From: Alteromonadaceae bacterium XY-R5
GTDB taxonomy: Bacteria; Pseudomonadota; Gammaproteobacteria; Enterobacterales; Alteromonadaceae
Direction of reading: 5' to 3'
Assembly (NCBI GenBank): GCA_001660395.1
Contig: LXWE01000002.1
Coordinates: forward strand, 868,001-932,000
Length of the DNA stretch: 64,000 nucleotides
In this document: positions 13,693 through 22,089 of the stretch, piece after piece
Layout: each line of letters starts with the position of its first letter
Numbering within the stretch: position 1 is the first letter of the stretch
The notes under the pieces: generated by a model
Databases searched by the model: none
Told to the model about the DNA's origin: nothing
The model's input: only the letters and a program-made list of their open reading frames with translations
Position numbers and translations under genes: made by a program

Positions 13693-16350
13693 ATGGAGCC
13701 TGTTTTGAAACGAACACGGATTAACTGCGCTATCCTAAGTGCAATCGCTACCACCACGTCTCCTGCTTTTGCCCAAGATGCCCCAGTTGGCAAAGCACAA
13801 ATAGAAACCATCGAAGTGACCGCCACTAAACGTGTGGAGTCGATCCAGGATGTACCTGTTGCGGTATCGGCCCTTAATGGTCAGGCGCTGGAAGATCTTG
13901 GCGTTGATAATTTTCAGGAATACGTCGATTTTCTGCCGAACGTTACTTTTCAGGGCACTGGCCCTGGCCAGAATGAAATTTACATTCGCGGCGCGGCAAC
14001 TACCCAGTCCAATATCATGCTTTCTTCGGTTCAGGCATTGCAGCCGTCAGTGGCGTTTTACCTGGATGAACAGCCTGTATCCATGGCGGGCCGTAACCTC
14101 GATGTTTATGCTACTGATATTCAGCGCGTAGAAGTGCTGCCGGGGCCACAAGGAACGCTATTTGGCGCCAGTTCTCAGGCAGGTACCGTAAGAATGATCA
14201 CCAAAAAGCCCAGTCATAGTGGTTTTGCCGGTGGCGTAGATTTTTCAACGTCGTTCACCAAGGGCGGTGAAATGAGTAACTCGGTTGAGGCCTTTTTAAA
14301 TTTTGCCTTAACCGATGATCTTGCCGTGCGTATTACCGCATACAACGATAAGCAGGGAGGTTGGATTGATAACATTCTGAACGATCCGGACAATGGCGGT
14401 TACACTGGCAGTGCTGTGGTTATCAGCCGCATTTCAGGCGGCGTATTGGCAGATCCTGAAAACACACCTGTTACCGTGCCTCGTAACGATACACTGGTAG
14501 AAGATGACTTTAATGATGCGGTATATGCCGGAGCGCGTTTTGGCCTGTCTTATCGTTTTAATGAAGACTGGTCGCTGCTGCTGCAACATACTCAGCAAAC
14601 CCTCGAGACAGAAGGGGTATTTGCTTACGATCCGAATCTGGAAGGCGAAAGCTCCACCAACCGTTTTCAGCCGGAAGAAAACAGCGATGAGTTTGGGCTC
14701 ACCACCTGGACTCTGGAAGGACGGCTGGAAAAGCTGGACCTCGTGTATACCGGCGGTTATCTCAACCGCGATATCGACACACTGGCTGATTATACCGGTT
14801 ATACCAACGGCGGCTTGTTTTCGGCGTACTACGTATGTATCTACAACACCGCGGATCCTGCAGATGAACGCTGTTTAGACCCGACTAAATTTTACAAAGA
14901 GCACACAGATACTACTCGCACTACTCACGAACTGCGCATGAACACCACCATGGATACACCATGGCGAGTGACGGCAGGCCTGTTCTATGATGATCAGGAA
15001 GTGGCTACTGTCGGCCAGTTTAAAATTGCGAACACAGAGAAATTTCCGGATTTAGCCCGCACACTGGTGGGCGATCAGGGCATCAACAGTGATGGTGGGC
15101 CATTTTCGTCAGAAGTCAGTTTCGTTAACGACATTACTCATACCATCGAACAGTTTGCGGTGTTTGGTCAGTTTGAATATGACATTACCGATACCATTAC
15201 CGCCAGCATCGGTGCGCGTTGGTATCAGATTGATGATACCTACCGTGGCTCTACCTCAACCGTGGACGTAACCAGCCGTATTCAGGCGTTTGGTTCGATG
15301 GATCCGGATGAACTCAGCGCTGCCGGGCTGGATGCCGATGCGGTTATCGCGGCGGTTGAAAGTGGCCAGCTGGATGTGAGTAAGCTGGGTTCGGATGGCG
15401 TGCTGAGTGTCGATGATGTGATTTTTAAAGCGTCCATCGACTGGAAAGTGAATGACGATCTATTGTTGTTTGCCAACTATTCAGAAGGTTTCCGTCCTCC
15501 CGTCACTAACCGTGTCGGTGGTGGGTTAGCCTCAAATCAATCGGGTAAGTTTGAAGATTTCCGAATTCCGGTGTACTCCACCACAGATACCTTGGATAAC
15601 TACGAAGTCGGTATGAAAGGGGATTTTTTCGACGGCAATTTGCGTGTGAACGCCACGGCCTATTACTCGGAAATCACCGACCTGCAAACCTCGCGTTTCG
15701 ACCCTACCAATATCAGTTTCCTGGTCTTTACGGATAATGTCGGCGATGCCGAAATTAAGGGGTTGGATGCAGACATTACCTGGCTGGCAACAGAAGATTT
15801 CGTCATCGGTGCAGCCTTTAGTTTGCTGGACACCGAACTGACCCGAATCAATTCTGAGCTTGAAGGTATTGCCGCGGGCGTGGGCTCCGAACTGCCATAT
15901 TCCGCTGATTTTTCAGGTAATATTCACGGCCGTTACTACTTTGAATTGCCCGAGGGCAAAACCGGTTACGTCAATGCGGCGGTAAGTTACACCGGGGATC
16001 GATTAGCCGGTATGGTCATGGATGCTTACGTAATGGAAGATGCCACTCAGCTTATTTACGGCACAGGTTCTGGCCTTAAAATTCAGCGCGAGGCCGCAAA
16101 CTATGACGGCGTCACCTACACGGATTCAAACGGCGAAAGCTTTGCGGGTGGGCGTTACATACAGGAAGCCTATGTGTTGACAAACGTTGCCGTGGGCGTG
16201 ACCAACGACGAATGGAAAGCAGAACTGTATGTCGATAATCTGTTTGATGAACATGCCATCCTGAATATCGATACCCAGCAATTTACGCCGAAGGTGGTAA
16301 CGAATCGTCCTCGTACTGTCGGAGTAAGGTTCTCTTACGACTTTTATTAA
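13693..16350 (+). CDS. TonB-dependent outer-membrane receptor
   Basis: The 885-residue precursor has a signal peptide ending at about AFA-QD (residue 28) and a TonB-box-like IETIEVTATKR. A plug domain follows (about 45-165, with VPVAVSALNGQAL and VEVLPGPQGTLFGASSQAG), then a 22-strand barrel ending in FSYDFY with a C-terminal aromatic. The VEVLPGPQGTLFG motif marks the group common in Alteromonadales and sphingomonads. It takes up a scarce substrate using TonB energy; the ligand is unknown. A TPR-sulfotransferase gene follows after 73 bp, a frequent pairing in marine genomes. Confidence 0.93.
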   Translation: MEPVLKRTRINCAILSAIATTTSPAFAQDAPVGKAQIETIEVTATKRVESIQDVPVAVSALNGQALEDLGVDNFQEYVDFLPNVTFQGTGPGQNEIYIRGAATTQSNIMLSSVQALQPSVAFYLDEQPVSMAGRNLDVYATDIQRVEVLPGPQGTLFGASSQAGTVRMITKKPSHSGFAGGVDFSTSFTKGGEMSNSVEAFLNFALTDDLAVRITAYNDKQGGWIDNILNDPDNGGYTGSAVVISRISGGVLADPENTPVTVPRNDTLVEDDFNDAVYAGARFGLSYRFNEDWSLLLQHTQQTLETEGVFAYDPNLEGESSTNRFQPEENSDEFGLTTWTLEGRLEKLDLVYTGGYLNRDIDTLADYTGYTNGGLFSAYYVCIYNTADPADERCLDPTKFYKEHTDTTRTTHELRMNTTMDTPWRVTAGLFYDDQEVATVGQFKIANTEKFPDLARTLVGDQGINSDGGPFSSEVSFVNDITHTIEQFAVFGQFEYDITDTITASIGARWYQIDDTYRGSTSTVDVTSRIQAFGSMDPDELSAAGLDADAVIAAVESGQLDVSKLGSDGVLSVDDVIFKASIDWKVNDDLLLFANYSEGFRPPVTNRVGGGLASNQSGKFEDFRIPVYSTTDTLDNYEVGMKGDFFDGNLRVNATAYYSEITDLQTSRFDPTNISFLVFTDNVGDAEIKGLDADITWLATEDFVIGAAFSLLDTELTRINSELEGIAAGVGSELPYSADFSGNIHGRYYFELPEGKTGYVNAAVSYTGDRLAGMVMDAYVMEDATQLIYGTGSGLKIQREAANYDGVTYTDSNGESFAGGRYIQEAYVLTNVAVGVTNDEWKAELYVDNLFDEHAILNIDTQQFTPKVVTNRPRTVGVRFSYDFY

Positions 16351-16423
16351 TGAGTCGCAGAGGTAAATAAACGGCGAGCAGGGGTTACTCTGTTTGCCGT
16401 TTTTGCGTTAAGTAAGAACAATT

Positions 16424-18388
16424 ATGCAGGCTACATTTCAACAGCAACTTTTGCCCATTAAGCAGGCCATTCAACAGGGCCAGTTTGAGCTGGCCTTATC
16501 GCAACTTTCCGGCGTATTACCGAAGGCAGTTTCGGTACCAGAGCAGGCCGAAGCACTGTACTTACAAAGCGTGAGTTGTCGGTTGTTGCAGCACTACGAA
16601 CAGGCGCTAACGCACCTAGCCGGTTTGCTTGCCATAAGGCCGGATTATGGCCGCGCGTATCAGGAACAAGCCTATTGTTACCTGGCAATGCAACAGCCCA
16701 AAGCAGCAGCGACGGCGTTTTATCGTGCCACTCAGTGTAACCCTGCGCTTGTGCCAAGCTGGCGACAGCTAATCAGTATTTATACCCAACAGCAGCAATC
16801 TCAGGCACTGCTCATTGCTAACGAGCAACTCGCTTATTTACAAGGGCTACCCAAACCGGTTTTGGGTGGCTACGACCTGATGTATGAAGGCGAATTACAT
16901 ACTGCCGAACAGGTAGCCCGACGCTATTTGCAACAGGATAAGCATCATCCCGACGCTATGCTGCTGCTGGCCGAAATTGGATTAAAGCTAAAGGTCTATC
17001 ACGATGCTGAGTTTTTGCTGGAAAGCTGCTGTGCCTTGTATCCGGATAATCAGCGCGCCCGTCAGTCGTATTTAGATGTGCTACTAAAGCTGGGTAAGTT
17101 TGATCTGGCGCTGGAACAAACAGCGGCCTTGCTTACTAACTCGCCTGACAATACTAACGTGCTGGTTGCAAAAGCGCATGCACAGGTTGGCCGGGGACAA
17201 CTTGATGAGGCCATTTCAGTTTATCGGCAGTTACTTACCGACAACCCGAAGCGCGCGGGTGTGATGGTGGCACTTGGCCATGCGTTAAAAGCCCGGGGCG
17301 ATATTGATGCGGCGATTACAGCCTATCAGCAGGCGGCAGCATGTGAGCCCGAATATGGTGATGCTTACTGGAGCCTGGCAAACACCAAAACCTATCGCTT
17401 TGGTGACGATGCATTAGCCCGGATGTCACAAATGCTGGCAGCAAACGATGTGGGTATGGAAGACAGGGTTCATCTGCACTTTGCCTTGGGTAAAGCGCTG
17501 GAAGACGGGCATCGCTATGCAGAAAGCTTCGAATATTATGCTAAAGGCAATGAGCTGAAAAGGCTCACCAGCGGTTTTGATATTCAGCGCACCGAACAGG
17601 CTATGCAGGCGCAAATTGAGGCGACCTCCGCTACCATGTTTGCGCCGTCAGGTGGGGAACTGCGGCCAGATCCTATTTTTATCGTCGGCTTACCTCGTGC
17701 AGGTTCAACCTTGCTGGAACAAATTCTGGCCTCGCATCCGTTAGTGGATGGCACCATGGAACTACACGACATCATGGGCATCGCATCCGTGCTGACGGCC
17801 GTGGGCGAAGGGTATCCGAGGAATTTGGCCAGTCTGAGCCCTGAGCACAAGCAACATCTGGGGCAGCAGTATCTGCAGCAAACACAAAGCTATCGCGGCA
17901 GTGCGCCGTTTTTCATCGATAAAATGCCGAATAACTTCATTCATATTGGCCTGATTAAATCCATTTTACCCAACGCTAAAATCATTGATGCCCGACGCGA
18001 GCCAATGGCTTGTTGCTTCAGCGGTTTCAAACAACTTTTTGGTGAAGGCCAGGAATTTAGTTATGGGCTCACGGATATCGGCCGTTACTATCGAAGCTAC
18101 GAAAAACTGATGGCGCACTGGCACACGGTTTTGCCAGGACACATTCTGACGGTGCAGCATGAAGATGTGATTGATGATTTGGAAGGCCAGGTGAAGCGAA
18201 TTCTGGACTTCTGCGGATTACCGTTCGACCATGCCTGCCTGCGTTTTTATGAAACGGAGCGGGTGATCAAAACGCCGAGTTCAGAACAGGTGCGCCAGCC
18301 AATCAATCGTAAAGGTATGGACCAGTGGAAACATTTTGCCCCTTACCTGGATGAGCTTACGCAGGCCCTTGACGAGTATGCATGCTGA
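16424..18388 (+). CDS. TPR-repeat sulfotransferase
   Basis: This 654-residue fusion has a stretch of tetratricopeptide repeats in the first 400 residues, seen in regularly spaced LxxxPxxxxAxxxxA units such as LAIRPDYGRAYQEQAYCYLA. A sulfotransferase domain follows. The PAPS 5'-phosphosulfate loop is GLPRAGSTLLEQIL at about residue 420, and the 3'-phosphate region (ARREPMACCFSGFKQ) is near 525. It would transfer sulfate from PAPS to an unknown, perhaps protein or carbohydrate, acceptor bound by the repeats. It lies on the same strand as the TonB receptor and is probably co-transcribed. Confidence 0.9.
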   Translation: MQATFQQQLLPIKQAIQQGQFELALSQLSGVLPKAVSVPEQAEALYLQSVSCRLLQHYEQALTHLAGLLAIRPDYGRAYQEQAYCYLAMQQPKAAATAFYRATQCNPALVPSWRQLISIYTQQQQSQALLIANEQLAYLQGLPKPVLGGYDLMYEGELHTAEQVARRYLQQDKHHPDAMLLLAEIGLKLKVYHDAEFLLESCCALYPDNQRARQSYLDVLLKLGKFDLALEQTAALLTNSPDNTNVLVAKAHAQVGRGQLDEAISVYRQLLTDNPKRAGVMVALGHALKARGDIDAAITAYQQAAACEPEYGDAYWSLANTKTYRFGDDALARMSQMLAANDVGMEDRVHLHFALGKALEDGHRYAESFEYYAKGNELKRLTSGFDIQRTEQAMQAQIEATSATMFAPSGGELRPDPIFIVGLPRAGSTLLEQILASHPLVDGTMELHDIMGIASVLTAVGEGYPRNLASLSPEHKQHLGQQYLQQTQSYRGSAPFFIDKMPNNFIHIGLIKSILPNAKIIDARREPMACCFSGFKQLFGEGQEFSYGLTDIGRYYRSYEKLMAHWHTVLPGHILTVQHEDVIDDLEGQVKRILDFCGLPFDHACLRFYETERVIKTPSSEQVRQPINRKGMDQWKHFAPYLDELTQALDEYAC

Positions 18389-18407
18389 TGGATGAGTGAC
18401 TGATTAT

Positions 18408-19196
18408 TTAGTGCTCATCAAACAGGGTTTTATTGCGAATGTATTTGCGCATATAGTGGTAGGTGATTGGCCGCAATAGCCAGCTTTTTAGGGATTTTAC
18501 AAAGCGCTCGTGGGTGGGGGTATTTTCATAGATTTGGTCGTCATGAAGCCACAGCATTTTGCCCACATGCCAAAAGTAGAATGGGAACGGCGGCATAAAG
18601 GTCACCATATCCAGATCGCAACAGATGCGATAGGTTTTATGGTGCAGCAAATAGTGTTTGTACCAGGAGCGACTCGCCACGGCTGGCTGTCCAAAGGTAA
18701 CCACCCGTTTTACCGCGTTGGGATGCATCCGTTCAAAATAATCCGCCATCAGCACCGCCATGGCCCCACCAGAAGAATGGCCGATAAAGGTAAAACGCTT
18801 GCCTTGCTGGCGCAGAGGCTCAAGCACTTTTTCCAGCAGTTCGCGCAGGGGCAGGGCCTCATCAACGGTTTTGGTGCTTGAAAACATGGGCTGATTTAAT
18901 AGCCGCCGAAAGCCCCAGTGCACATAAAAATGGCGATCGACCTGCTGAAGTTTTACCGGCAGAAAAACCAGATTTGCCAGCCAGTCTCGTATGCCCAGTG
19001 AACCCCTGAACACCACAATGACTTCTTTCTTGTTATTCAGCCATAAAATGCGGACGCTCATACGGCCGTATTTATCCATTAACAGGCGCTGATGAAAAGG
19101 CGCCAGTACCTCACGATAGTTTTCAGCGGCATCAGGGTAAGCCAACTGGCAGAGTATGGCATAGCGTTCATATTGATAGCGTTTCAGCTTTTTCAT
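18408..19196 (-). CDS. Lipase class 3 family protein
   Basis: This alpha/beta hydrolase is of the fungal-lipase-like class 3 type. It has the nucleophile elbow GHSSGG (Ser at about residue 141), an oxyanion-region FRGSLGIRDWLANL, and VKRVVTFGQPAVASRSW following the elbow as in this family. The ATG at 19196 (262 residues, MKKLKRYQYERYA) is preferred; an upstream in-frame ATG at 19265 would add 23 hydrophobic residues without a clear ribosome binding site. No convincing signal peptide is seen, so it is probably cytoplasmic or membrane-associated. It converges with the sulfotransferase gene. Confidence 0.85.
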   Translation of the reverse strand: MKKLKRYQYERYAILCQLAYPDAAENYREVLAPFHQRLLMDKYGRMSVRILWLNNKKEVIVVFRGSLGIRDWLANLVFLPVKLQQVDRHFYVHWGFRRLLNQPMFSSTKTVDEALPLRELLEKVLEPLRQQGKRFTFIGHSSGGAMAVLMADYFERMHPNAVKRVVTFGQPAVASRSWYKHYLLHHKTYRICCDLDMVTFMPPFPFYFWHVGKMLWLHDDQIYENTPTHERFVKSLKSWLLRPITYHYMRKYIRNKTLFDEH

Positions 19197-19310
19197 TGAA
19201 TATGATTCAGGCAACCTAGGCTGGGGTAAGTAAATCAATATAAGGGATATTTTGTAAAGCAGCATAAATGCTTTGAACTGAATTTGAACAAAATACCCAT
19301 TCGGTCCGAG

Positions 19311-19366
19311 GCGCTAACTCACTTTGTCATTGTTTCTCATGGATACCGCTATCGTGGGGTTAGCGC
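19311..19366. repeat. Inverted repeat resembling outer arms of an attC site
   Basis: GCGCTAAC (19311-19318) and GTTAGCGC (19359-19366) are perfectly complementary, and TCAC/GTGG extend the pairing with a bulge. The TAAC...GTTA ends and 56-bp span fit an integron attC site in outline, but the canonical inner arms are not evident. The surrounding 390 bp (19266-19655) holds no gene I can support. A GTTAGGC heptamer lies at 19623-19629, just before the next small gene. Confidence 0.35.
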
Positions 19367-19655
19367 TCATGTTTAACCGGCCGCAGAGCGAGTTGAAGAC
19401 TGAATCTGCGTGTTGGAATCAGAGGGGGTAGGGCGATAGTCGTGGTATGTCGCTATTTTGATAACTCACAGACACAAGGTCGGTCTTCACAGCTACTGCT
19501 TGAGCAACATGCCGTAAGACGTTATAACAGAAGAATATTTTTGGAAGGTAAAATACTTACCAAAGACTATCGGGCAATATGTCTGTCTGCATGTATCTGA
19601 ATATTTTATCTATGAGTAAATTGTTAGGCCTTTTTTCGAGAAACTAGCTCCGAAT

Positions 19656-20132
19656 ATGAAAATAAGCATCAACGCAAATATGGTAGACATTCATACTCAG
19701 CCTATATCGTTAGAATTAATTCCAGTTTTCAAAAAATTGAGTGATAGTCTTGAAGGTGAATATGGTGGTGATATGGAAAATCTACTCATTTATTTTGAGC
19801 TAATTGAAAGCATAGCGAAAGAAAATGGACAACCATTACATGCATTTCGGTTTCAAAAGAGAGTTTCTGGCCGCTCTTATTTTGGTTTGCCTTCAAGGCC
19901 GGATATGTACAACGTCGGACATTTCAGCGTTAGGTCTGATTTCGTAAAAATAGCTAGCATTAAAGGAAAGGCATTAATTTATTATTCTCTTTCACTACTT
20001 TTTTATTCAACTAGTGTTTTGCTCAATAAGCAAAAACGATTAGGAGGCTTTGATGCTGTATCTTTCAGAAGTAAGTTTAAGGATGCTTGTGAAGTATTGG
20101 GATATGAGGTGGGGCTTAATAAACCGCTATAA
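19656..20132 (+). CDS. Hypothetical protein (158 aa)
   Basis: I do not recognise the family. The product is a small soluble alpha/beta protein with EYGGDMENLLIYFELIESIAKENG near the middle and a C-terminal KFKDACEVLGYEVG helix. It is acidic at the N-terminus, hydrophobic around 105-120 (ALIYYSLSLLFYSTSVLL), and has low GC compared with flanking genes. Its start lies 27 bp after a GTTAGGC heptamer, the layout of an integron cassette. An immunity- or antitoxin-like role would fit its size and setting but is not shown. Confidence 0.6.
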   Translation: MKISINANMVDIHTQPISLELIPVFKKLSDSLEGEYGGDMENLLIYFELIESIAKENGQPLHAFRFQKRVSGRSYFGLPSRPDMYNVGHFSVRSDFVKIASIKGKALIYYSLSLLFYSTSVLLNKQKRLGGFDAVSFRSKFKDACEVLGYEVGLNKPL

Positions 20133-20172
20133 TCGGTCGCAAGGCCTCAGAGCGGGGGTTAAGTCATCACGG

Positions 20173-20724
20173 ATGAATGATATGAGAAATTTATATTCCA
20201 TTGTTTTTTTATGCGCTATTAGTAACTTTTCTTTTGCTAACGGTGGTTATTCCAGTCTGCGTCAAGAACTAAATCAAATGATGGAATTGGACCAAAGTAC
20301 ATTACACGGAAAAACTGATCTGAATTTCGAGGAACTTCGCGTCAAGCAAGCTAATAGAATTCAGGAAATTGTTACTGAATTTGGCTGGCCCACTGTCGAT
20401 ATGGTTGGACAAGATGCTTCGCAGGCGGCATGGATTATTGTTCAACATGCCGATTACGACAAAGGATTTCAGGATAGAATGCTGAAAATCATGCGGCCCT
20501 TAGCATTGGAAGGAAAGATTAATCCTGCTAATTACGCATATCTTTATGATAGGACTCATCACCCACAGCTCTATGGAACTCAAGGGAAATGTGAAGGCAC
20601 TGATTTTACTCCATTTCCTATTCAGGACGTTGAAGATATTGATAGCAGAAGGCTTGAATTGAAAATGACTACAGCCCAAGCATATTGGGATATGGCATCA
20701 GAAAGAATGTGTGGTCGTAAGTGA
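20173..20724 (+). CDS. Secreted DUF6624-like protein
   Basis: This protein of about 183 residues has an N-terminal signal sequence (MRNLYSIVFLCAISNFSFA, from the ATG at 20182 or the one at 20173). The mature part has the DUF6624 pattern: FGWPTVDMVGQDASQAAWIIVQHAD, then AYLYDRT...LYGTQGKCEG. Members are of unknown function and common as stray genes in proteobacteria. An earlier in-frame ATG at 20050 would overlap the preceding gene out of frame and hide the signal peptide, so it is rejected. The gene starts shortly after a GTTAAGT heptamer. Confidence 0.72.
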   Translation: MNDMRNLYSIVFLCAISNFSFANGGYSSLRQELNQMMELDQSTLHGKTDLNFEELRVKQANRIQEIVTEFGWPTVDMVGQDASQAAWIIVQHADYDKGFQDRMLKIMRPLALEGKINPANYAYLYDRTHHPQLYGTQGKCEGTDFTPFPIQDVEDIDSRRLELKMTTAQAYWDMASERMCGRK

Positions 20725-20833
20725 GACTTAACAATCACATTAAGTTGGTCGTAAGCTCGCTAGGAGACGAACATGTTGACCCTGTGCTTCGCTATGATTT
20801 TAGATCACGTATTACGAGCTTCAAGGAAATAAT

Positions 20834-21157
20834 GTGCCAACGATACAAGAATTGGTTGATGAACTTGAGGCCGAAATAAACAGTGGAGGCTTCGACCAAT
20901 TTTTCTTTAATTCAGCGGGAGACTATACCTAGGAAACGATTCAGGCACTGGTCAAAATTGGGGCTAAGCATACTGCCGAGATAGTTTAAAAGGCTGCATC
21001 TAAATTTCCTGACGGAATGCCTCCCAAATATCGTGATGCCCGACAGGATGTGTTGGAAAAAATTTCCCTTGATTCAGACGCCTTTGAGGAATTCGATGAT
21101 GGATTTCTGGCTTATGAAGATGAGTTGGGCTCTTTGTTATCGGACTATGAAGGTTAA
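20834..21157 (+). pseudogene. DUF4375/DMP19-like gene broken by two in-frame stops
   Basis: One continuous frame reads from GTG 20834 through PTIQELVDELEAEINSGGF, FDQFFFNSAGDYT, TAG, ETIQALVKIGAKHTAEIV, TAA, and then FPDGMPPKYRDARQDVLEKI and a C-terminal FDDGFLAYEDELGSLLSDYEG to TAA at 21155-21157. The FDQFFxNSxGDY and ALxxIGA segments are the marks of the DUF4375 (DMP19-like) family. The two stops at about 20931 and 20986 break it in the middle without loss of frame, which points to recent decay. Confidence 0.7.
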
Positions 21158-21164
21158 CAGGTTA

Positions 21165-21224
21165 AATCAGCAATGACCTGGGGCCAGGAGGCGCTAACGC
21201 GCGCCCCTGCTTGAAGCGTTATGT
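21165..21224. repeat. attC-like repeat, copy A
   Basis: This stretch shares AATCAGCAA, CTGGGGC, CCCCT, GCTTGA and GTTATGT, in the same order, with copy B (21511-21597). CTGGGGC and the CCCC segment can pair as stem arms. It lies between a broken small gene and the next small gene, as an integron recombination site would. Confidence 0.45.
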
Positions 21225-21241
21225 GAATTGTGGATTTCCTA

Positions 21242-21475
21242 ATGACAGAGAAGTTTTCCAAAATAGAACGTTATGTTGTCGCTAGTGACGTGGGGGCTCG
21301 CGATGGTATTGGAGTGGAAATTTACTCAGGCAATGACATGATCATGGAAGTCTTTAGGGACGACACAAAAAGGAAAAGAGAAGTTACTCTTTACCAAAAA
21401 GAAATAGATTTAGAGTTGGTCGAACAAGCAATTGCTCTTTTTAAGTTAGAAATACCAGAGGACTATCAGAATTAA
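21242..21475 (+). CDS. Hypothetical protein (77 aa)
   Basis: No family is recognised. This small acidic protein (MTEKFSKIERYVVASDVGAR onwards) has predicted beta strands in its first half (GIGVEIYSGNDMIMEVFRD) and a helix at the end (ELVEQAIALFKLEIPED). A GTG twelve bases upstream is also in frame, but the ATG is the more natural start. It sits directly after attC-like copy A and before copy B, like a gene cassette. Confidence 0.6.
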   Translation: MTEKFSKIERYVVASDVGARDGIGVEIYSGNDMIMEVFRDDTKRKREVTLYQKEIDLELVEQAIALFKLEIPEDYQN

Positions 21476-21510
21476 ATAAGAAAATTCATATAAAAAATCG
21501 CTCAATTCGC

Positions 21511-21597
21511 AATCAGCAAGACGGCTTTCTGGGGCACAAAATGAAGGCTGTATCGCATTTAGTTTGCACGTTTGTACCCCTTTGCTTGACGTTATGT
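21511..21597. repeat. attC-like repeat, copy B
   Basis: This is the second copy of the arrangement AATCAGCAA ... CTGGGGC ... CCCCT ... GCTTGA-GTTATGT, with a longer central loop than copy A (87 versus 60 bp). Variable centres with conserved ends are typical of attC sites. The GTTATGT end only approximates the GTTRRRY consensus. Confidence 0.45.
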
Positions 21598-21627
21598 TCA
21601 CCTCAAATCACAGTCACGGAGTTAGAT

Positions 21628-21762
21628 ATGAGTAAAAGTTTTAAAAGAACAGCGGGATACACCGCTTTAGTTTTAGTACTTGGATGTTTCGCATTTTACG
21701 CTTCTATGGAAGATTACCAGAGAGAAAACTTTTCAAAGTTGATCAGCCAAACCTTTTCATAG
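21628..21762 (+). CDS. Small single-helix membrane protein (44 aa)
   Basis: The peptide MSKSFKRTAGYTALVLVLG onwards has a positively charged N-terminus and one membrane helix (about 10-27), then a short polar tail (MEDYQRENFSKLISQTF). GGAG lies about 9 nt before the ATG. An in-frame ATG at 21541 would run through attC-like copy B and is unlikely. It could be a small regulatory membrane peptide; no homologue is recognised. Confidence 0.5.
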   Translation: MSKSFKRTAGYTALVLVLGCFAFYASMEDYQRENFSKLISQTFS

Positions 21763-22089
21763 TGGGGTTTTCCTACGCTAAGTAACTGTGTTGGCATCGC
21801 TTTAGGTAGAAATGCATTTCAAATGGTTTGTAGCATAATAAACAAATATTATGGCCAACATAAAGCAGCCGGCTGCGACTTCACCGTGCTGCACGGCTTT
21901 CCGTGCTAAATTTTTGCGTTCGTTTTTAAGGATAGAAATTCCGTATTATCAAGTTATGCTCGAAAGCAAATATTTCTCCTTATGCCAGCTATTTCGGGTT
22001 GGTGAAATAAGAGGGACTTTCTGAGTTCCGTAAAATATTTCCTTTGAGGTTTTATCGCGTACTTCAAATTGATTGAGTAGGGTGTATCT
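21763..22089. other. Intergenic stretch without a supported gene
   Basis: This 327-bp AT-rich region holds no open frame with coding character. GCAGCCGGCTGC (21867-21878) is a perfect palindrome, and CCGTGCTGCACGG (21893-21905 approx.) a short hairpin. They may be remnants of the decayed patch or RNA hairpins. Confidence 0.4.

Noticed and set aside
20050-20172. Upstream extension of the DUF6624 gene
   Set aside because: It would overlap the preceding gene out of frame and bury the signal peptide.
20721-20879. 52-residue frame overlapping the DUF6624 stop (GTGA)
   Set aside because: It overlaps the DUF4375-like frame in another phase and crosses the spacer. No family is recognised, so it is treated as chance.
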